Of a DNA stretch of 64,000 nt, positions 17,250-26,850 are shown piece by piece. Position numbers and translations under genes: made by a program. The notes under the pieces were generated by a model, which did no database searches, was not told the DNA's origin, and saw nothing but the letters and a program-made list of their open reading frames with translations. This stretch comes from an uncultured Lutibacter sp. Its GTDB lineage: Bacteria; Bacteroidota; Bacteroidia; Flavobacteriales; Flavobacteriaceae. Position 1 is the first letter of the stretch. The number at the start of each line of letters is the position of its first letter. The stretch lies in contig NZ_CANLRG010000006.1 of the NCBI RefSeq assembly GCF_947493565.1, positions 62,001 through 126,000 on the forward strand, in the 5' to 3' direction.

Positions 17250-19501
17250 TGAAGCATAGCTATAAATTAGTTTTATTAGGAATTGTATTAAGTATTATAT
17301 CGTGTACAAGTACAATTAAGAAAGATAAAGAATCAACTATTAAACTTACAAAATATGTAAATCCTTTTATTGGAACGGGAGGGCACGGACATACATACCC
17401 AGGTGCAACAGTTCCTTTTGGAATGTTACAAGTAAGTCCTGATAATGGAATATCTAGTTGGGATTGGTGTTCGGGTTATCACTATTCTGATTCTATCACC
17501 ATTGGATTTAGCCATTTACATTTAAGTGGAACTGGAATTGGCGACTTAGCAGATATTCGTTTAATGCCTCTAAATAAAAAAGTAGATTTAGCAAAAGAAA
17601 TTAAAACTAGGAATGATGTTCCATACAAATCACTGTACTCTCATAGCGATGAAACTGCTTCACCTGGTTATTATAGTGTGGATCTGAAAGATTTTAATAT
17701 CAAAGCAGAATTAACTTCTAGTTTAAGAACAGCGTTTCATAAATATACCTTTTCAAAAAACGATTTGCAGTCTGTAGTTGTAGATTTAGGTTTTGCTATA
17801 AATTGGGATAAAACAATTGCTTCTAAAATTAATGTTATTGATAAAACAACTATATCAGGGTATAGAAATAGTACAGGTTGGGCAAAAAATCAAAAAGTGT
17901 TTTTTGTAGCGAAGTTTTCTAAACCTATTGAAAAATTCGAACTAGTAGAAGATGGAAATTACACAAATGAAGGGAATATAATAGAAGGAACCAAGTCATT
18001 TGCTCAATTATATTTTAATTCTAAAGAAAATAATGAATTACAAGTTAAAGTTGCGGTATCTTCTGTAAGTGAAAAAAATGCTTTAGAGAATTTATCAAAA
18101 GATGATTTCAACTTTGAAAAAATAAAGAATGAGGCTTCTGAAATATGGAACAATAATTTATCAAATATTGTTGTAGAAACAGATAATGAAGAACTAAAAA
18201 ACATATTTTATACAGCATTATATCATACACAAGTTGCCCCTGTTACTTTTAGTGATATAAATGGAGAATTTAGAAAAGAAAATGATGAAATTGTTAAAGC
18301 TGAAAATTATACAGCCTACTCAACATTGTCTCTATGGGATACTTTTAGAGCCGAACACCCCTTGCTAACTTTTACAGCAACTGATAAAGTTGCAGATATT
18401 ATCAATTCTATGTTGGCCTATTATGAGACCAATAAAATTTTGCCTGTATGGACTTTATATGGGAATGAAACCAATACTATGACAGGGTATCATTCAATTC
18501 CTGTAATTGCAGAAGCTTATATAAAGGGAATAAAAGGGTTTGATATAAACAAGGCGTATGAAGCTATGAAAACTACAATGATGCAAGATGAAAGAGGCCT
18601 AAATCATTATAAAAAATATGGATATGTTCCTCATAATTTGTTAGATGAATCTGTAACAATAACATTAGAATATGCATACAATGATTGGTGTGTTGCTCAA
18701 ATAGCAAAAGAATTAGGGAAAGAGGAAGATTATAAATATTTTTTACAACGTTCTAAAGCCTATGAATATTTATTTGATTCAGAAACTGGGTTTATGAGAG
18801 GTAAAAATGACCAAGGAAATGCTTGGAAAGAACCATTTGATCCAAAATATTCTGCACATAGAGTACATGCAGAATATACAGAAGGAAATGCTTGGCAACA
18901 TAGTTGGTTTGTTTTACACGATGTGGATAACCTAATTAAATTGCATGGAGGAGAAAATAAATTTACAGATAAGCTAGAACAACTGTTTACTGAATCTTCT
19001 GAAATTACAGGAGAAAATATTTCAGCAGATATCACAGGGTTAATAGGGCAGTATGCACACGGTAATGAACCAAGTCATCACATAGCTTATATGTATAATT
19101 ACGCCAATAAACCTTGGAAAACACAATATTGGGTTCGTGAAATATTAAAAACCCAATACAATACAACACCAGATGGTTTAAGTGGTAATGAAGATTGTGG
19201 ACAAATGTCGGCTTGGTATGTGTTTAGTTCAATGGGATTGTATCCTTACAGTCCAGCTTCTGGAGACTATCAAATTGGAAGCCCTATGTTTAAATCTTCA
19301 ACAATTAAAATTTCAGAAACTACTTCATTTACAATAAAAGCTAATAATGCTTCTGATGAGAACATATATATTCAATCTGCAACTTTAAATGGAGAAGAAT
19401 TTAATAAAACTTCAATAAGTCATAAACAAATTCTACAAGGAGGTGTATTGGAATTTATAATGGGAAGTACACCAAATAAAAAATGGGGAATCAATCATTA
19501 A
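17249..19501 (+). CDS. GH92 alpha-mannosidase 1 (lipoprotein)
   Basis: The 750-residue protein has a lipoprotein signal ending in SIISC (lipidated Cys near residue 19) followed by a charged linker. The N-terminal beta-sandwich starts at YVNPFIGTGGHGHTYPGA (~36-53), the usual GH92 opening. The (alpha/alpha)6 domain carries HGNEPSHH with the expected catalytic-acid Glu607, and GNEDCGQMSAW with the base-side Asp649. GH92 enzymes are Ca2+-dependent inverting exo-alpha-mannosidases acting on N-glycan or yeast-mannan side chains; linkage specificity cannot be read from sequence. It is the first gene of the long operon and is followed 12 bp later by an SSS transporter. Residues after the Cys (TSTIKKDKE) leave both periplasmic and surface location possible. 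Confidence 0.93.
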   Translation: MKHSYKLVLLGIVLSIISCTSTIKKDKESTIKLTKYVNPFIGTGGHGHTYPGATVPFGMLQVSPDNGISSWDWCSGYHYSDSITIGFSHLHLSGTGIGDLADIRLMPLNKKVDLAKEIKTRNDVPYKSLYSHSDETASPGYYSVDLKDFNIKAELTSSLRTAFHKYTFSKNDLQSVVVDLGFAINWDKTIASKINVIDKTTISGYRNSTGWAKNQKVFFVAKFSKPIEKFELVEDGNYTNEGNIIEGTKSFAQLYFNSKENNELQVKVAVSSVSEKNALENLSKDDFNFEKIKNEASEIWNNNLSNIVVETDNEELKNIFYTALYHTQVAPVTFSDINGEFRKENDEIVKAENYTAYSTLSLWDTFRAEHPLLTFTATDKVADIINSMLAYYETNKILPVWTLYGNETNTMTGYHSIPVIAEAYIKGIKGFDINKAYEAMKTTMMQDERGLNHYKKYGYVPHNLLDESVTITLEYAYNDWCVAQIAKELGKEEDYKYFLQRSKAYEYLFDSETGFMRGKNDQGNAWKEPFDPKYSAHRVHAEYTEGNAWQHSWFVLHDVDNLIKLHGGENKFTDKLEQLFTESSEITGENISADITGLIGQYAHGNEPSHHIAYMYNYANKPWKTQYWVREILKTQYNTTPDGLSGNEDCGQMSAWYVFSSMGLYPYSPASGDYQIGSPMFKSSTIKISETTSFTIKANNASDENIYIQSATLNGEEFNKTSISHKQILQGGVLEFIMGSTPNKKWGINH

Positions 19502-19513
19502 GAAGATTTAAGA

Positions 19514-21394
19514 ATGGATATAATTGATGTATCAATAATTGTAGTCTATGTTTTATTAACTCTATTTGTTGGAATATGGGTTTCTAAAAAAGCTTCAAAA
19601 GGTTTAAACTCTTATTTTTTAGGAGGAAATAATATAAAATGGTATTTTTTAGGTTTAAGTAACGGTTCTGGAATGTTTGATATTTCTGGAACTGCCTTAA
19701 TGGTTGGTTGGCTTTTTTTATACGGAGCTAAAAGTTTTATGCTGATGTGGCTATGGCCTATATGGAATCAGATTTTTATAATGATGTTTTTAGCTGTTTG
19801 GATACGTAGGTCAAATATAATGACTGGTTCTGAATGGATTTTAACACGTTTTGGAGATGATAAAGCAGGAAGAGCTTCTCATAAAATTGTAGCAATTTTT
19901 GCAGTCGTTGCAGCTATAGGGTTTATCGCCTATTTTTTTGAAGGTGTTGGTAAATTTATGACCGTTATTTTGCCTTGGGATTTAACATTGCAAATTGGCA
20001 ATTCAGTACTTTTTAATTCTGAACAATCCTATGCCTTAATCATTATTTTTCTTACTACAATTTATACCATTAAAGGAGGAATGTTTTCTGTTGTAGCTAC
20101 TGAAGTTTTACAATACGGAATTATGGTAATTGCTGGAGTATTAGTTGCTGGATATGCTTTTTTTGCTTTTAGTGATGTAGAAATTGCTAATGTAATTTCC
20201 GAAGAGTGGAAAAACGTATTTTTCAGTTGGGAATTAGATCCGCATTGGGATAGTTCTAAATATCAAGCCTTTAATGATTTAGTAGATTCAGAAGGCTATA
20301 AAATGTTTGGAGCATTGATAGGAATGAGTTTATTTAAAGGCTTTTTTGCAAGTATTGCAGGACCTACACCTAGTTTTGATATGCAACGTATTTTATCTAC
20401 TAAAACGGTAAAAGAAGCAGCATATATGGCTGGGTTTACTAATTTAATATTATTTATCCCAAGATATTTATTGATAGGTGGAGTAGTGGTTATTGCTCTT
20501 GTAGTTTTGGCTCCTGAAATGATTGCCAATCCAAATTTAACAGGGGCAGATTTAGAAATTATACTTCCTAAAGTTATTAATTTTCATGTGCCAGTTGGTA
20601 TTAAAGGATTATTGTTAGCAGGGCTGTTAGCTGCATTTATGTCCACTTTTTCTGCCTTTGTAAATGCTGGGCCAGCTTATATAGTAAATGATATTTATAA
20701 AAAATATTTTAAGCCAGTGGCAAGTGATAAGCATTATATTAAAGCAAGCCATATAGCTTCATTTTTAGTAGTAGGCTTGGGTGTTTTTATGGGCTTTTTT
20801 GCAGAGTCTATCAACTCATTAACTTTATGGATAACAAGTGCATTGTTTGGAGGCTATGTAGCTGCTAATTTTTTAAAATGGGTTTGGTGGAGATTTAATG
20901 GATGGGGGTATTTTTGGGGAATGTTAGCAGGTTTAATTATTGCCAGTTTACAATTTCTATTAGACCAAAATAAAGCTAATTTTGTTGAAGGTACAATCCT
21001 ATATGAATTATCAAATTTATCTGCAATATACTTGTTTCCAATAATATTTGGTTTTTCATTATTGGGTTCTTTTTTAGGTACTTATTTAAGTGCGCCAACA
21101 AACATGGAAGTACTAAAATCATTTTATAAAAATGTACACCCATGGGGTTGGTGGAAACCAGTTTTAACTGAGTTAAAAAAAGAGGATAAAACCGCAGAGA
21201 AAAATTCTGAATTTTGGTCAGATATGTTCAATTGTGTCATTGGTATTATATGGCAATCTAGCATGATTGTTTTGCCAATTTATTTAATGATTCGTGATTA
21301 TCCTAAAATGTGGATAGCATTTGCAGTGTTTTTAATCACCTCAATTATACTTAAATTTACGTGGTTAGATAAGGTTAGAAAACTTCCTAATTAA
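19514..21394 (+). CDS. Sodium:solute symporter (SSS/SLC5 family)
   Basis: A 626-residue inner-membrane protein with about 14 hydrophobic helices. The N-terminal part (VSKKASKGLNSYFLGGNNI and SNGSGMFDISGTALMVGW) is the standard SSS pattern with the unwound first helix used for Na+ and substrate binding. SSS proteins in Bacteroidota glycan loci commonly import a released mono- or disaccharide. Lying between a GH92 gene and the cytoplasmic GH130 phosphorylase (37 bp downstream), it is the natural candidate for importing mannose or Man-beta-1,4-GlcNAc. That substrate assignment is inference. Confidence 0.9.
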   Translation: MDIIDVSIIVVYVLLTLFVGIWVSKKASKGLNSYFLGGNNIKWYFLGLSNGSGMFDISGTALMVGWLFLYGAKSFMLMWLWPIWNQIFIMMFLAVWIRRSNIMTGSEWILTRFGDDKAGRASHKIVAIFAVVAAIGFIAYFFEGVGKFMTVILPWDLTLQIGNSVLFNSEQSYALIIIFLTTIYTIKGGMFSVVATEVLQYGIMVIAGVLVAGYAFFAFSDVEIANVISEEWKNVFFSWELDPHWDSSKYQAFNDLVDSEGYKMFGALIGMSLFKGFFASIAGPTPSFDMQRILSTKTVKEAAYMAGFTNLILFIPRYLLIGGVVVIALVVLAPEMIANPNLTGADLEIILPKVINFHVPVGIKGLLLAGLLAAFMSTFSAFVNAGPAYIVNDIYKKYFKPVASDKHYIKASHIASFLVVGLGVFMGFFAESINSLTLWITSALFGGYVAANFLKWVWWRFNGWGYFWGMLAGLIIASLQFLLDQNKANFVEGTILYELSNLSAIYLFPIIFGFSLLGSFLGTYLSAPTNMEVLKSFYKNVHPWGWWKPVLTELKKEDKTAEKNSEFWSDMFNCVIGIIWQSSMIVLPIYLMIRDYPKMWIAFAVFLITSIILKFTWLDKVRKLPN

Positions 21395-21431
21395 TAGTTT
21401 TATTAAATTTTTAAATTAAAATAATAATATT

Positions 21432-22397
21432 GTGAATACAATTCCTTGGCAAGATAAACCGGCAGAGAGTAAAGAAATAATTTGGAGATATGCTGAAAAT
21501 CCAATTATAAAAAGAGATCAATTACCAACTTCAAACAGTATTTTTAATAGTGCGGTTGTGCCTTTTAAAGATGGTTTTGCAGGTGTTTTTAGATGTGATA
21601 ATAAAGCGGTACAAATGAATATTTTTGCTGGGTTCAGTAAAAATGGGATCGATTGGGATATCAATCATGAACCAATTGTTATGAAAGCAGGTAATACCCA
21701 AATGATTGATTCAGATTATAAATACGACCCTCGTGTAGTGTTTATTGAAGACCGATATTGGATTACCTGGTGTAATGGTTACCACGGACCAACCATTGGA
21801 ATTGCCTATACATTCGATTTTGTTGAATTTTTTCAGTGTGAAAATGCATTTCTTCCATTCAATAGAAATGGCGTTTTATTTCCACAAAAGATTAATGGTA
21901 AATATGCCATGTTAAGTCGCCCAAGTGACAATGGACATACCCCATTTGGAGATATTTATATTAGTTATAGTCCTGACATGAAATATTGGGGAGAGCATCG
22001 TTGTGTAATGAAAGCCACTCCTTTTGAAGATAGTGCTTGGCAATGTACAAAAATTGGTGCTGGCCCAATTCCAATTTTAACCGACGAAGGTTGGTTAATG
22101 CTATATCACGGTGTAATAAATACCTGTAATGGTTTTAGATATGCTATGGGAGCCGCAATTTTAGATGAACATCAGCCAGATAAAGTAAAATACAGAACGC
22201 AACCGTACTTATTAGGACCTCACGTAAATTACGAGCAAGTTGGTGATGTGCCAAATGTAGTTTTTCCTTGTGCCGCTTTACACGATGTTAAAGAAGATAA
22301 ATTAGCAATATATTATGGTGCAGCAGATACTGTTGTTGCTTTGGCATTCGGAAAATTAAGTGAAGTAATTCAGTATACAAAAGAGAATAGTTTATAA
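21432..22397 (+). CDS. GH130 mannoside phosphorylase
   Basis: The 321-residue protein lacks a signal peptide and is cytoplasmic. It has the five-bladed beta-propeller pattern of GH130: [20 protein letters not shown] (~23-42), the catalytic segment YKYDPRVV with likely acid Asp99, [15 protein letters not shown], and [11 protein letters not shown]130 enzymes use phosphate to cleave beta-1,4-mannosides. N-glycan loci carry a type acting on Man-beta-1,4-GlcNAc, giving mannose 1-phosphate and GlcNAc, and the surrounding N-glycan enzymes favour that activity here. The start codon is GTG; no upstream in-frame ATG exists. It follows the symporter, consistent with an import-then-phosphorolysis step. 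Confidence 0.9.
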   Translation: MNTIPWQDKPAESKEIIWRYAENPIIKRDQLPTSNSIFNSAVVPFKDGFAGVFRCDNKAVQMNIFAGFSKNGIDWDINHEPIVMKAGNTQMIDSDYKYDPRVVFIEDRYWITWCNGYHGPTIGIAYTFDFVEFFQCENAFLPFNRNGVLFPQKINGKYAMLSRPSDNGHTPFGDIYISYSPDMKYWGEHRCVMKATPFEDSAWQCTKIGAGPIPILTDEGWLMLYHGVINTCNGFRYAMGAAILDEHQPDKVKYRTQPYLLGPHVNYEQVGDVPNVVFPCAALHDVKEDKLAIYYGAADTVVALAFGKLSEVIQYTKENSL

Positions 22398-22408
22398 ATT
22401 TTTTAGAT

Positions 22409-23470
22409 ATGAAATTACCTAAATTAGTTATTGCATTACTTTTATTTACTACGGTTAGTTGTGCACAATCAAAAAATGATATTCCTAAAAGTTATATTGC
22501 ATATAAAACTTCTGAAACTATTACCATTGATGGTGAAGCTACAGAAACAGCTTGGACTAAAACAGAATGGTCGGATACTTTTATTGATATTGAAGGCGTA
22601 AAAGAACCAACTTACAAAACGCACGTTAAAATGATGTGGGATGAAACTTACTTTTATATTTTAGCAAAAATGGAAGAACCGCACGTTTGGGCAGATATTA
22701 CAGAACACGATGCCATAATTTTTCATAATAATGATTTTGAAGTTTTTATTGATCCAGATGGTGATACTTTTAATTATTACGAATTAGAAGTAAATGCCTT
22801 AAACACAGTGTGGGATTTATTTATTACAAAACCGTATCGTGAAAGAAATGCCGCTTTGAACGATTGGACCTTAACAGGGTTAAAATCGGCTGTAAAGGTT
22901 GATGGAACAATAAACAATCCAATAGATAAAGATCAAGGTTGGACGCTTGAATTAGCAATTCCTTGGAAAGCATATAAAACTTCATACTTCGAAAAAAATG
23001 TTCCTGAAAATAAACATTGGAGAGTTAATTTCTCTAGAGTTAATTGGGATTTTCAATTGGAAGATGGTAAATATCAAAGAAAAAAAGATGCTGAAGGTAA
23101 ACTATCACACGAGTATAATTGGGTGTGGTCTCCACAAGGTGTTATAAATATGCACGAACCAGAAAAATGGGGTTATGTGTATTTTTCATCTAAAGAAGTT
23201 GGTTCAAAAGATACATTTACAATTCCGCAAGATGATTTTATAAAAGAAGAATTATATAATTTATACAAAGCACAAAATAGCTACCGTCAAAAGCATAAAA
23301 AATGGGCAACATCTATAGATAGTTTAACTTCTAAAGCTATTGTTGTAAATCATAAGACCTTGCAGCCAACTATAGAAAATCACGCAACAGGCTATAATAT
23401 TTCAGTGAAAAGTCCTTTTACTAACAACACATTAATTATTAAAGAAAACGGTAAAATTATTTCAAATTAA
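22409..23470 (+). CDS. CBM9-like carbohydrate-binding lipoprotein
   Basis: A 353-residue lipoprotein (signal ends FTTVSC). It contains one CBM9-like beta-sandwich over ~30-255: ITIDGEATETAWTKTEWSDT, the block VKMMWDETYFYILAKMEEP, then NDFEVFIDPDGDTFNYYELE and WRVNFSRVNWDF. The C-terminal ~90 residues have no recognised domain. Single-domain CBM9-like proteins of this type are frequent in Bacteroidota glycan loci; the ligand is unknown and enzyme activity has not been shown in the family as I know it. It is 7 bp upstream of the GHL10-like gene, and the two probably act together. Confidence 0.82.
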   Translation: MKLPKLVIALLLFTTVSCAQSKNDIPKSYIAYKTSETITIDGEATETAWTKTEWSDTFIDIEGVKEPTYKTHVKMMWDETYFYILAKMEEPHVWADITEHDAIIFHNNDFEVFIDPDGDTFNYYELEVNALNTVWDLFITKPYRERNAALNDWTLTGLKSAVKVDGTINNPIDKDQGWTLELAIPWKAYKTSYFEKNVPENKHWRVNFSRVNWDFQLEDGKYQRKKDAEGKLSHEYNWVWSPQGVINMHEPEKWGYVYFSSKEVGSKDTFTIPQDDFIKEELYNLYKAQNSYRQKHKKWATSIDSLTSKAIVVNHKTLQPTIENHATGYNISVKSPFTNNTLIIKENGKIISN

Positions 23471-23477
23471 ATTTATT

Positions 23478-24596
23478 ATGAAACTACAAAAACTACTATT
23501 TTTTGCATTGGTATTCAGTATTTTTTCTTGCCAAACTGCAAAAGAGAAAAAAGATACCACAGCAATTTCAGAAAACGTAACAACTGAAAATTCGTTTGAA
23601 TTTGGGGTTTGGACTACTGCAAATAATGAAAAATCAAATGAAGAATATGCACAAGAATTCAAAAAATATAAAGATGCTGGTATTGATGAGGTGTTAATTA
23701 ACACTGGAACTGATCCTGAATTGTTAAAAAGAATTACACCAATTGCAACCGAAAACGGATTAAAAGTGCACGCATGGATTATGGCAATGAATCGTCCTGG
23801 GGATACTATTGCTCTAAAACATCCAGAATGGTATGCTGTAAGTAGAGAAGGAAAATCGTGTTTTGATACGCGTCCGTATGTAGGTTATTACCAGTGGTTA
23901 TGCCCAACTAGAGAAGCATCTCGTAACCACGTTTTAGGCTTAGTTGAAGGTTTAGCAAAAGTTGAAGGTATTGAAAGTGTACATTTAGATTATATCCGTT
24001 TTTCAGATATTTTCTTGCCAATTGGTTTATTGCCAAAATACGATTTAGTGCAGGATGAAGAATTACCTGAATTTGATTTTTGTTATTGTGATGTTTGTGT
24101 AAGTGAATTTGAAAAAATCCATCATAAAAATCCTAGAAATATTAAAAATACTGACATTGACATGGAGTGGAAACAGTTCCGTTTAAATGCTGTTAGAAAT
24201 GTGGTGAATGATGCTTATGAAATTGTTCATAAATACAATAAAAATTTAACGGCTGCAGTTTTTCCTTATCCTGAAATGGCAGATCATATGGTACGTCAAC
24301 GTTGGGATAAATGGACAATTAATGAAGTGTATCCAATGATTTATCACGGTTTTTATAACGAAGAGGTAGACTGGATTGGTTTTGCAACCAAACAAGGTGT
24401 TGAAGATGTAAAAGACAAAGGTATTGGTCTAAACACAGGAATTTATATGCCAGATTTTAAATCTGTGGAAGATTTTAAACAAGCAATTTTATTGGCTAAA
24501 GAAAACGGAGCAAAAGGAATCACGTTTTTTGATGGCCCAGCAATATCCGAAGAATATTTAAAAGCAATAAAAGAAACAAAAGAAAGTTTGAAGTAG
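23478..24596 (+). CDS. GHL10-like TIM-barrel lipoprotein (putative glycoside hydrolase)
   Basis: The 372-residue lipoprotein (signal ends FSIFSC) has a TIM-barrel domain over ~35-365. Strand signatures are EFGVWTTANNE, IDEVLINTG, LKVHAWIMAMNRPGD, and a VHLDYIRFSD motif near 170-179 typical of GHL10/DUF4015-like putative glycosidases. Later come TAAVFPYPEMADHMVRQRW, NEVYPMIYHGF and GITFFDGP. A CDVC motif in YCDVCVSEF (~205) may bind metal or form a disulphide. The Asp in HLDYIRF and downstream Glu/Asp residues are catalytic candidates. It is not a classical numbered GH that I can name. Its position between GH130 and GH92 genes suggests a role in N-glycan breakdown. Confidence 0.65.
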   Translation: MKLQKLLFFALVFSIFSCQTAKEKKDTTAISENVTTENSFEFGVWTTANNEKSNEEYAQEFKKYKDAGIDEVLINTGTDPELLKRITPIATENGLKVHAWIMAMNRPGDTIALKHPEWYAVSREGKSCFDTRPYVGYYQWLCPTREASRNHVLGLVEGLAKVEGIESVHLDYIRFSDIFLPIGLLPKYDLVQDEELPEFDFCYCDVCVSEFEKIHHKNPRNIKNTDIDMEWKQFRLNAVRNVVNDAYEIVHKYNKNLTAAVFPYPEMADHMVRQRWDKWTINEVYPMIYHGFYNEEVDWIGFATKQGVEDVKDKGIGLNTGIYMPDFKSVEDFKQAILLAKENGAKGITFFDGPAISEEYLKAIKETKESLK

Positions 24597-24602
24597 TAAT
24601 TT

Positions 24603-26840
24603 ATGAAACAGTTTGGACTTATATATATCATTCTATTTGGATTGCTTTTTGGTTGTTCAGAACCAGAAATAAAACTTGATAAATTAACAAACTATGTGAA
24701 CCCATTTATTGGAACAGATGGCCCTGGAAATACCTATCCAGGAGCTACAGTTCCTTTTGGAATGGTACAATTAAGTCCAGATATTGGTATTCCTGGTTGG
24801 GACAGAATTGCGGGTTATTATTACCAAGATTCTATTATTTCAGGGTTTTCTCATATGCATTTAACAGGAACTGGAGCAGGAGATTTGTATGATATTTTAG
24901 TAATGCCAACCAATAGTAAGTTTTCAAAAAGAATTAAAGAAAACAATTTCAAACCTTTTTCAAGTTTTTCACACGATAAAGAAACTGCTTCGCCAGGCTA
25001 CTATTCGGTTGATTTGTTAGATTATGGCATTAAAGCTGAATTAACGGCAACTGAAAGAACAGGAATTCATAAATATACCTTTCCAAAAGACGATAAAACA
25101 GAAATTCATATCGATTTAGGATATGCATTGAATTGGGACAGTCCAACGGAAACATATTTTAATGTTGTAGATAATACTACAATTGAAGGATACAGAAAAT
25201 CTACTGGTTGGGCAAAAGACCAACGTGTATATTTTGTAATTAAAGTTTCAAAACCATTTAATTCATATCAATTATTTAAGAATGATAGTATAACAACTTC
25301 ACCAGTAACTGCAAAAAACACCAAAATTATTTTAGAGTATGCAACTACTGAAGGCGAACAAATTATTTTAAAAACTGGAATTTCTTCAGCAAATATAGAA
25401 GGTGCACATAAATCTATAGCAATTGAAGCATCTGATTTTAATTTTGATCTCATCAAAAATAAAGCTGAAGAAAAATGGGAAAACGAACTTAGTAAAATTG
25501 AAATTTCAACAACTGATACAACCAAAAAACACATTTTTTACACAATGTTGTATCAATCTATGTTGGCGCCAACCTTATTAAGCGATCATAATTTTAATTA
25601 TAAAGGTGCGAATGATAACATTGTAAAAGCTAATGGTTTTAATAGATACGATACTTTTTCACTTTGGGATACTTACAGAGCAGCGCATCCATTATATACC
25701 ATTTTACATCTAGAAAGAACTTCTGATATGATCAATTCTTTGTTAGCACATTATAAAGAAACGAGTTTATTGCCAGTTTGGTCTATGCAAGGAAATGAAA
25801 CAAATATGATGATTGGTTATCATGCGGTTCCAGTGATTGTAGATGCTTATTTTAAAGGAATTGGTCTTGATACCGATCTTGCTTTTGAAGCTTGTATAGC
25901 AAGTGCAACGGACAATTCCAGACAAATAAATGAATATATGGAGCTAGGTTATGTTCCTGTTGATGAACATCATGAAAATTGGTCGGTTTCCAAAACATTA
26001 GAATATGCTTACGATGATTGGTGTATTGCACAATTTGCAAAAGCTTTGGGTAAAACAGAAGCTTATAATCAGTTTTTAAAACGTTCTGAAAATTGGCGAA
26101 ATGTATATGATTCTCAAAGTACATTTATGCGTCCAAAATTAAAAAATGGAGCATTTGTAAAAGAATTTATTCCAAAGGAATACACACCCTATTTTTGTGA
26201 AAGTAATGCCTGGCAATACTTTTGGTCTGTACAACACAATGTTGAAGGATTGACAGCTATTATTGGAGGAAAAGAATTGTTAGAGAAAAAGTTAGATACT
26301 ATGTTTTCGCTAAATCCACTTCCAGAAGATAAATTACCAATTTTTAGTACAGGAATGATTGGGCAATATGCACACGGAAACGAACCAAGCCATCATGTAG
26401 CCTATTTATACAATTACATTGAAAAACCATGGAAAACACAAGAATTGGTACGTGAAATTTTAGAAACTCAATATAAAAATGAACCAAACGGACATTGTGG
26501 AAACGAAGATTGCGGTCAAATGTCGTCTTGGTATGTATTTAGTGCTTTAGGTTTTTATCCTGTTAATCCAGCACAAGGTGTTTACGCCTTTGGTTCACCA
26601 ATTGTTGATGCTGCAACGCTAAATTTAGAAAATGGAAAAAAATTTACTGTTGAAACTATAAACAATAGTTCAGAAAATAAATACATTCAAACCATTGAAT
26701 TAAATGGCGAAGTAATTGAACGAAATTATATCAAACATTCAGAAATAATAAATGGAGGAACATTGATTTTTACAATGGGAAATCTTCCAAATAAGAATGT
26801 AAAAAATACTATGGCATCAAGTTCAGAAATATACAATTAA
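24603..26840 (+). CDS. GH92 alpha-mannosidase 2 (lipoprotein)
   Basis: A 745-residue lipoprotein (signal ends LLFGC, followed by the acidic SEPE that may favour surface export). GH92 signatures are YVNPFIGTDGPGNTYPGA (~30-47), FSHMHLTGTGAGDLYD, NEDCGQMSSWYVFSALGFYP with base-side Asp636, and HGNEPSHH with catalytic-acid Glu594. It is the closest relative in this window of the first GH92, sharing all catalytic motifs, so both should be standard exo-alpha-mannosidases. It lies between the GHL10-like gene (6 bp) and the aspartylglucosaminidase gene (10 bp). Confidence 0.93.
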   Translation: MKQFGLIYIILFGLLFGCSEPEIKLDKLTNYVNPFIGTDGPGNTYPGATVPFGMVQLSPDIGIPGWDRIAGYYYQDSIISGFSHMHLTGTGAGDLYDILVMPTNSKFSKRIKENNFKPFSSFSHDKETASPGYYSVDLLDYGIKAELTATERTGIHKYTFPKDDKTEIHIDLGYALNWDSPTETYFNVVDNTTIEGYRKSTGWAKDQRVYFVIKVSKPFNSYQLFKNDSITTSPVTAKNTKIILEYATTEGEQIILKTGISSANIEGAHKSIAIEASDFNFDLIKNKAEEKWENELSKIEISTTDTTKKHIFYTMLYQSMLAPTLLSDHNFNYKGANDNIVKANGFNRYDTFSLWDTYRAAHPLYTILHLERTSDMINSLLAHYKETSLLPVWSMQGNETNMMIGYHAVPVIVDAYFKGIGLDTDLAFEACIASATDNSRQINEYMELGYVPVDEHHENWSVSKTLEYAYDDWCIAQFAKALGKTEAYNQFLKRSENWRNVYDSQSTFMRPKLKNGAFVKEFIPKEYTPYFCESNAWQYFWSVQHNVEGLTAIIGGKELLEKKLDTMFSLNPLPEDKLPIFSTGMIGQYAHGNEPSHHVAYLYNYIEKPWKTQELVREILETQYKNEPNGHCGNEDCGQMSSWYVFSALGFYPVNPAQGVYAFGSPIVDAATLNLENGKKFTVETINNSSENKYIQTIELNGEVIERNYIKHSEIINGGTLIFTMGNLPNKNVKNTMASSSEIYN

Positions 26841-26850
26841 AACCACGTTT

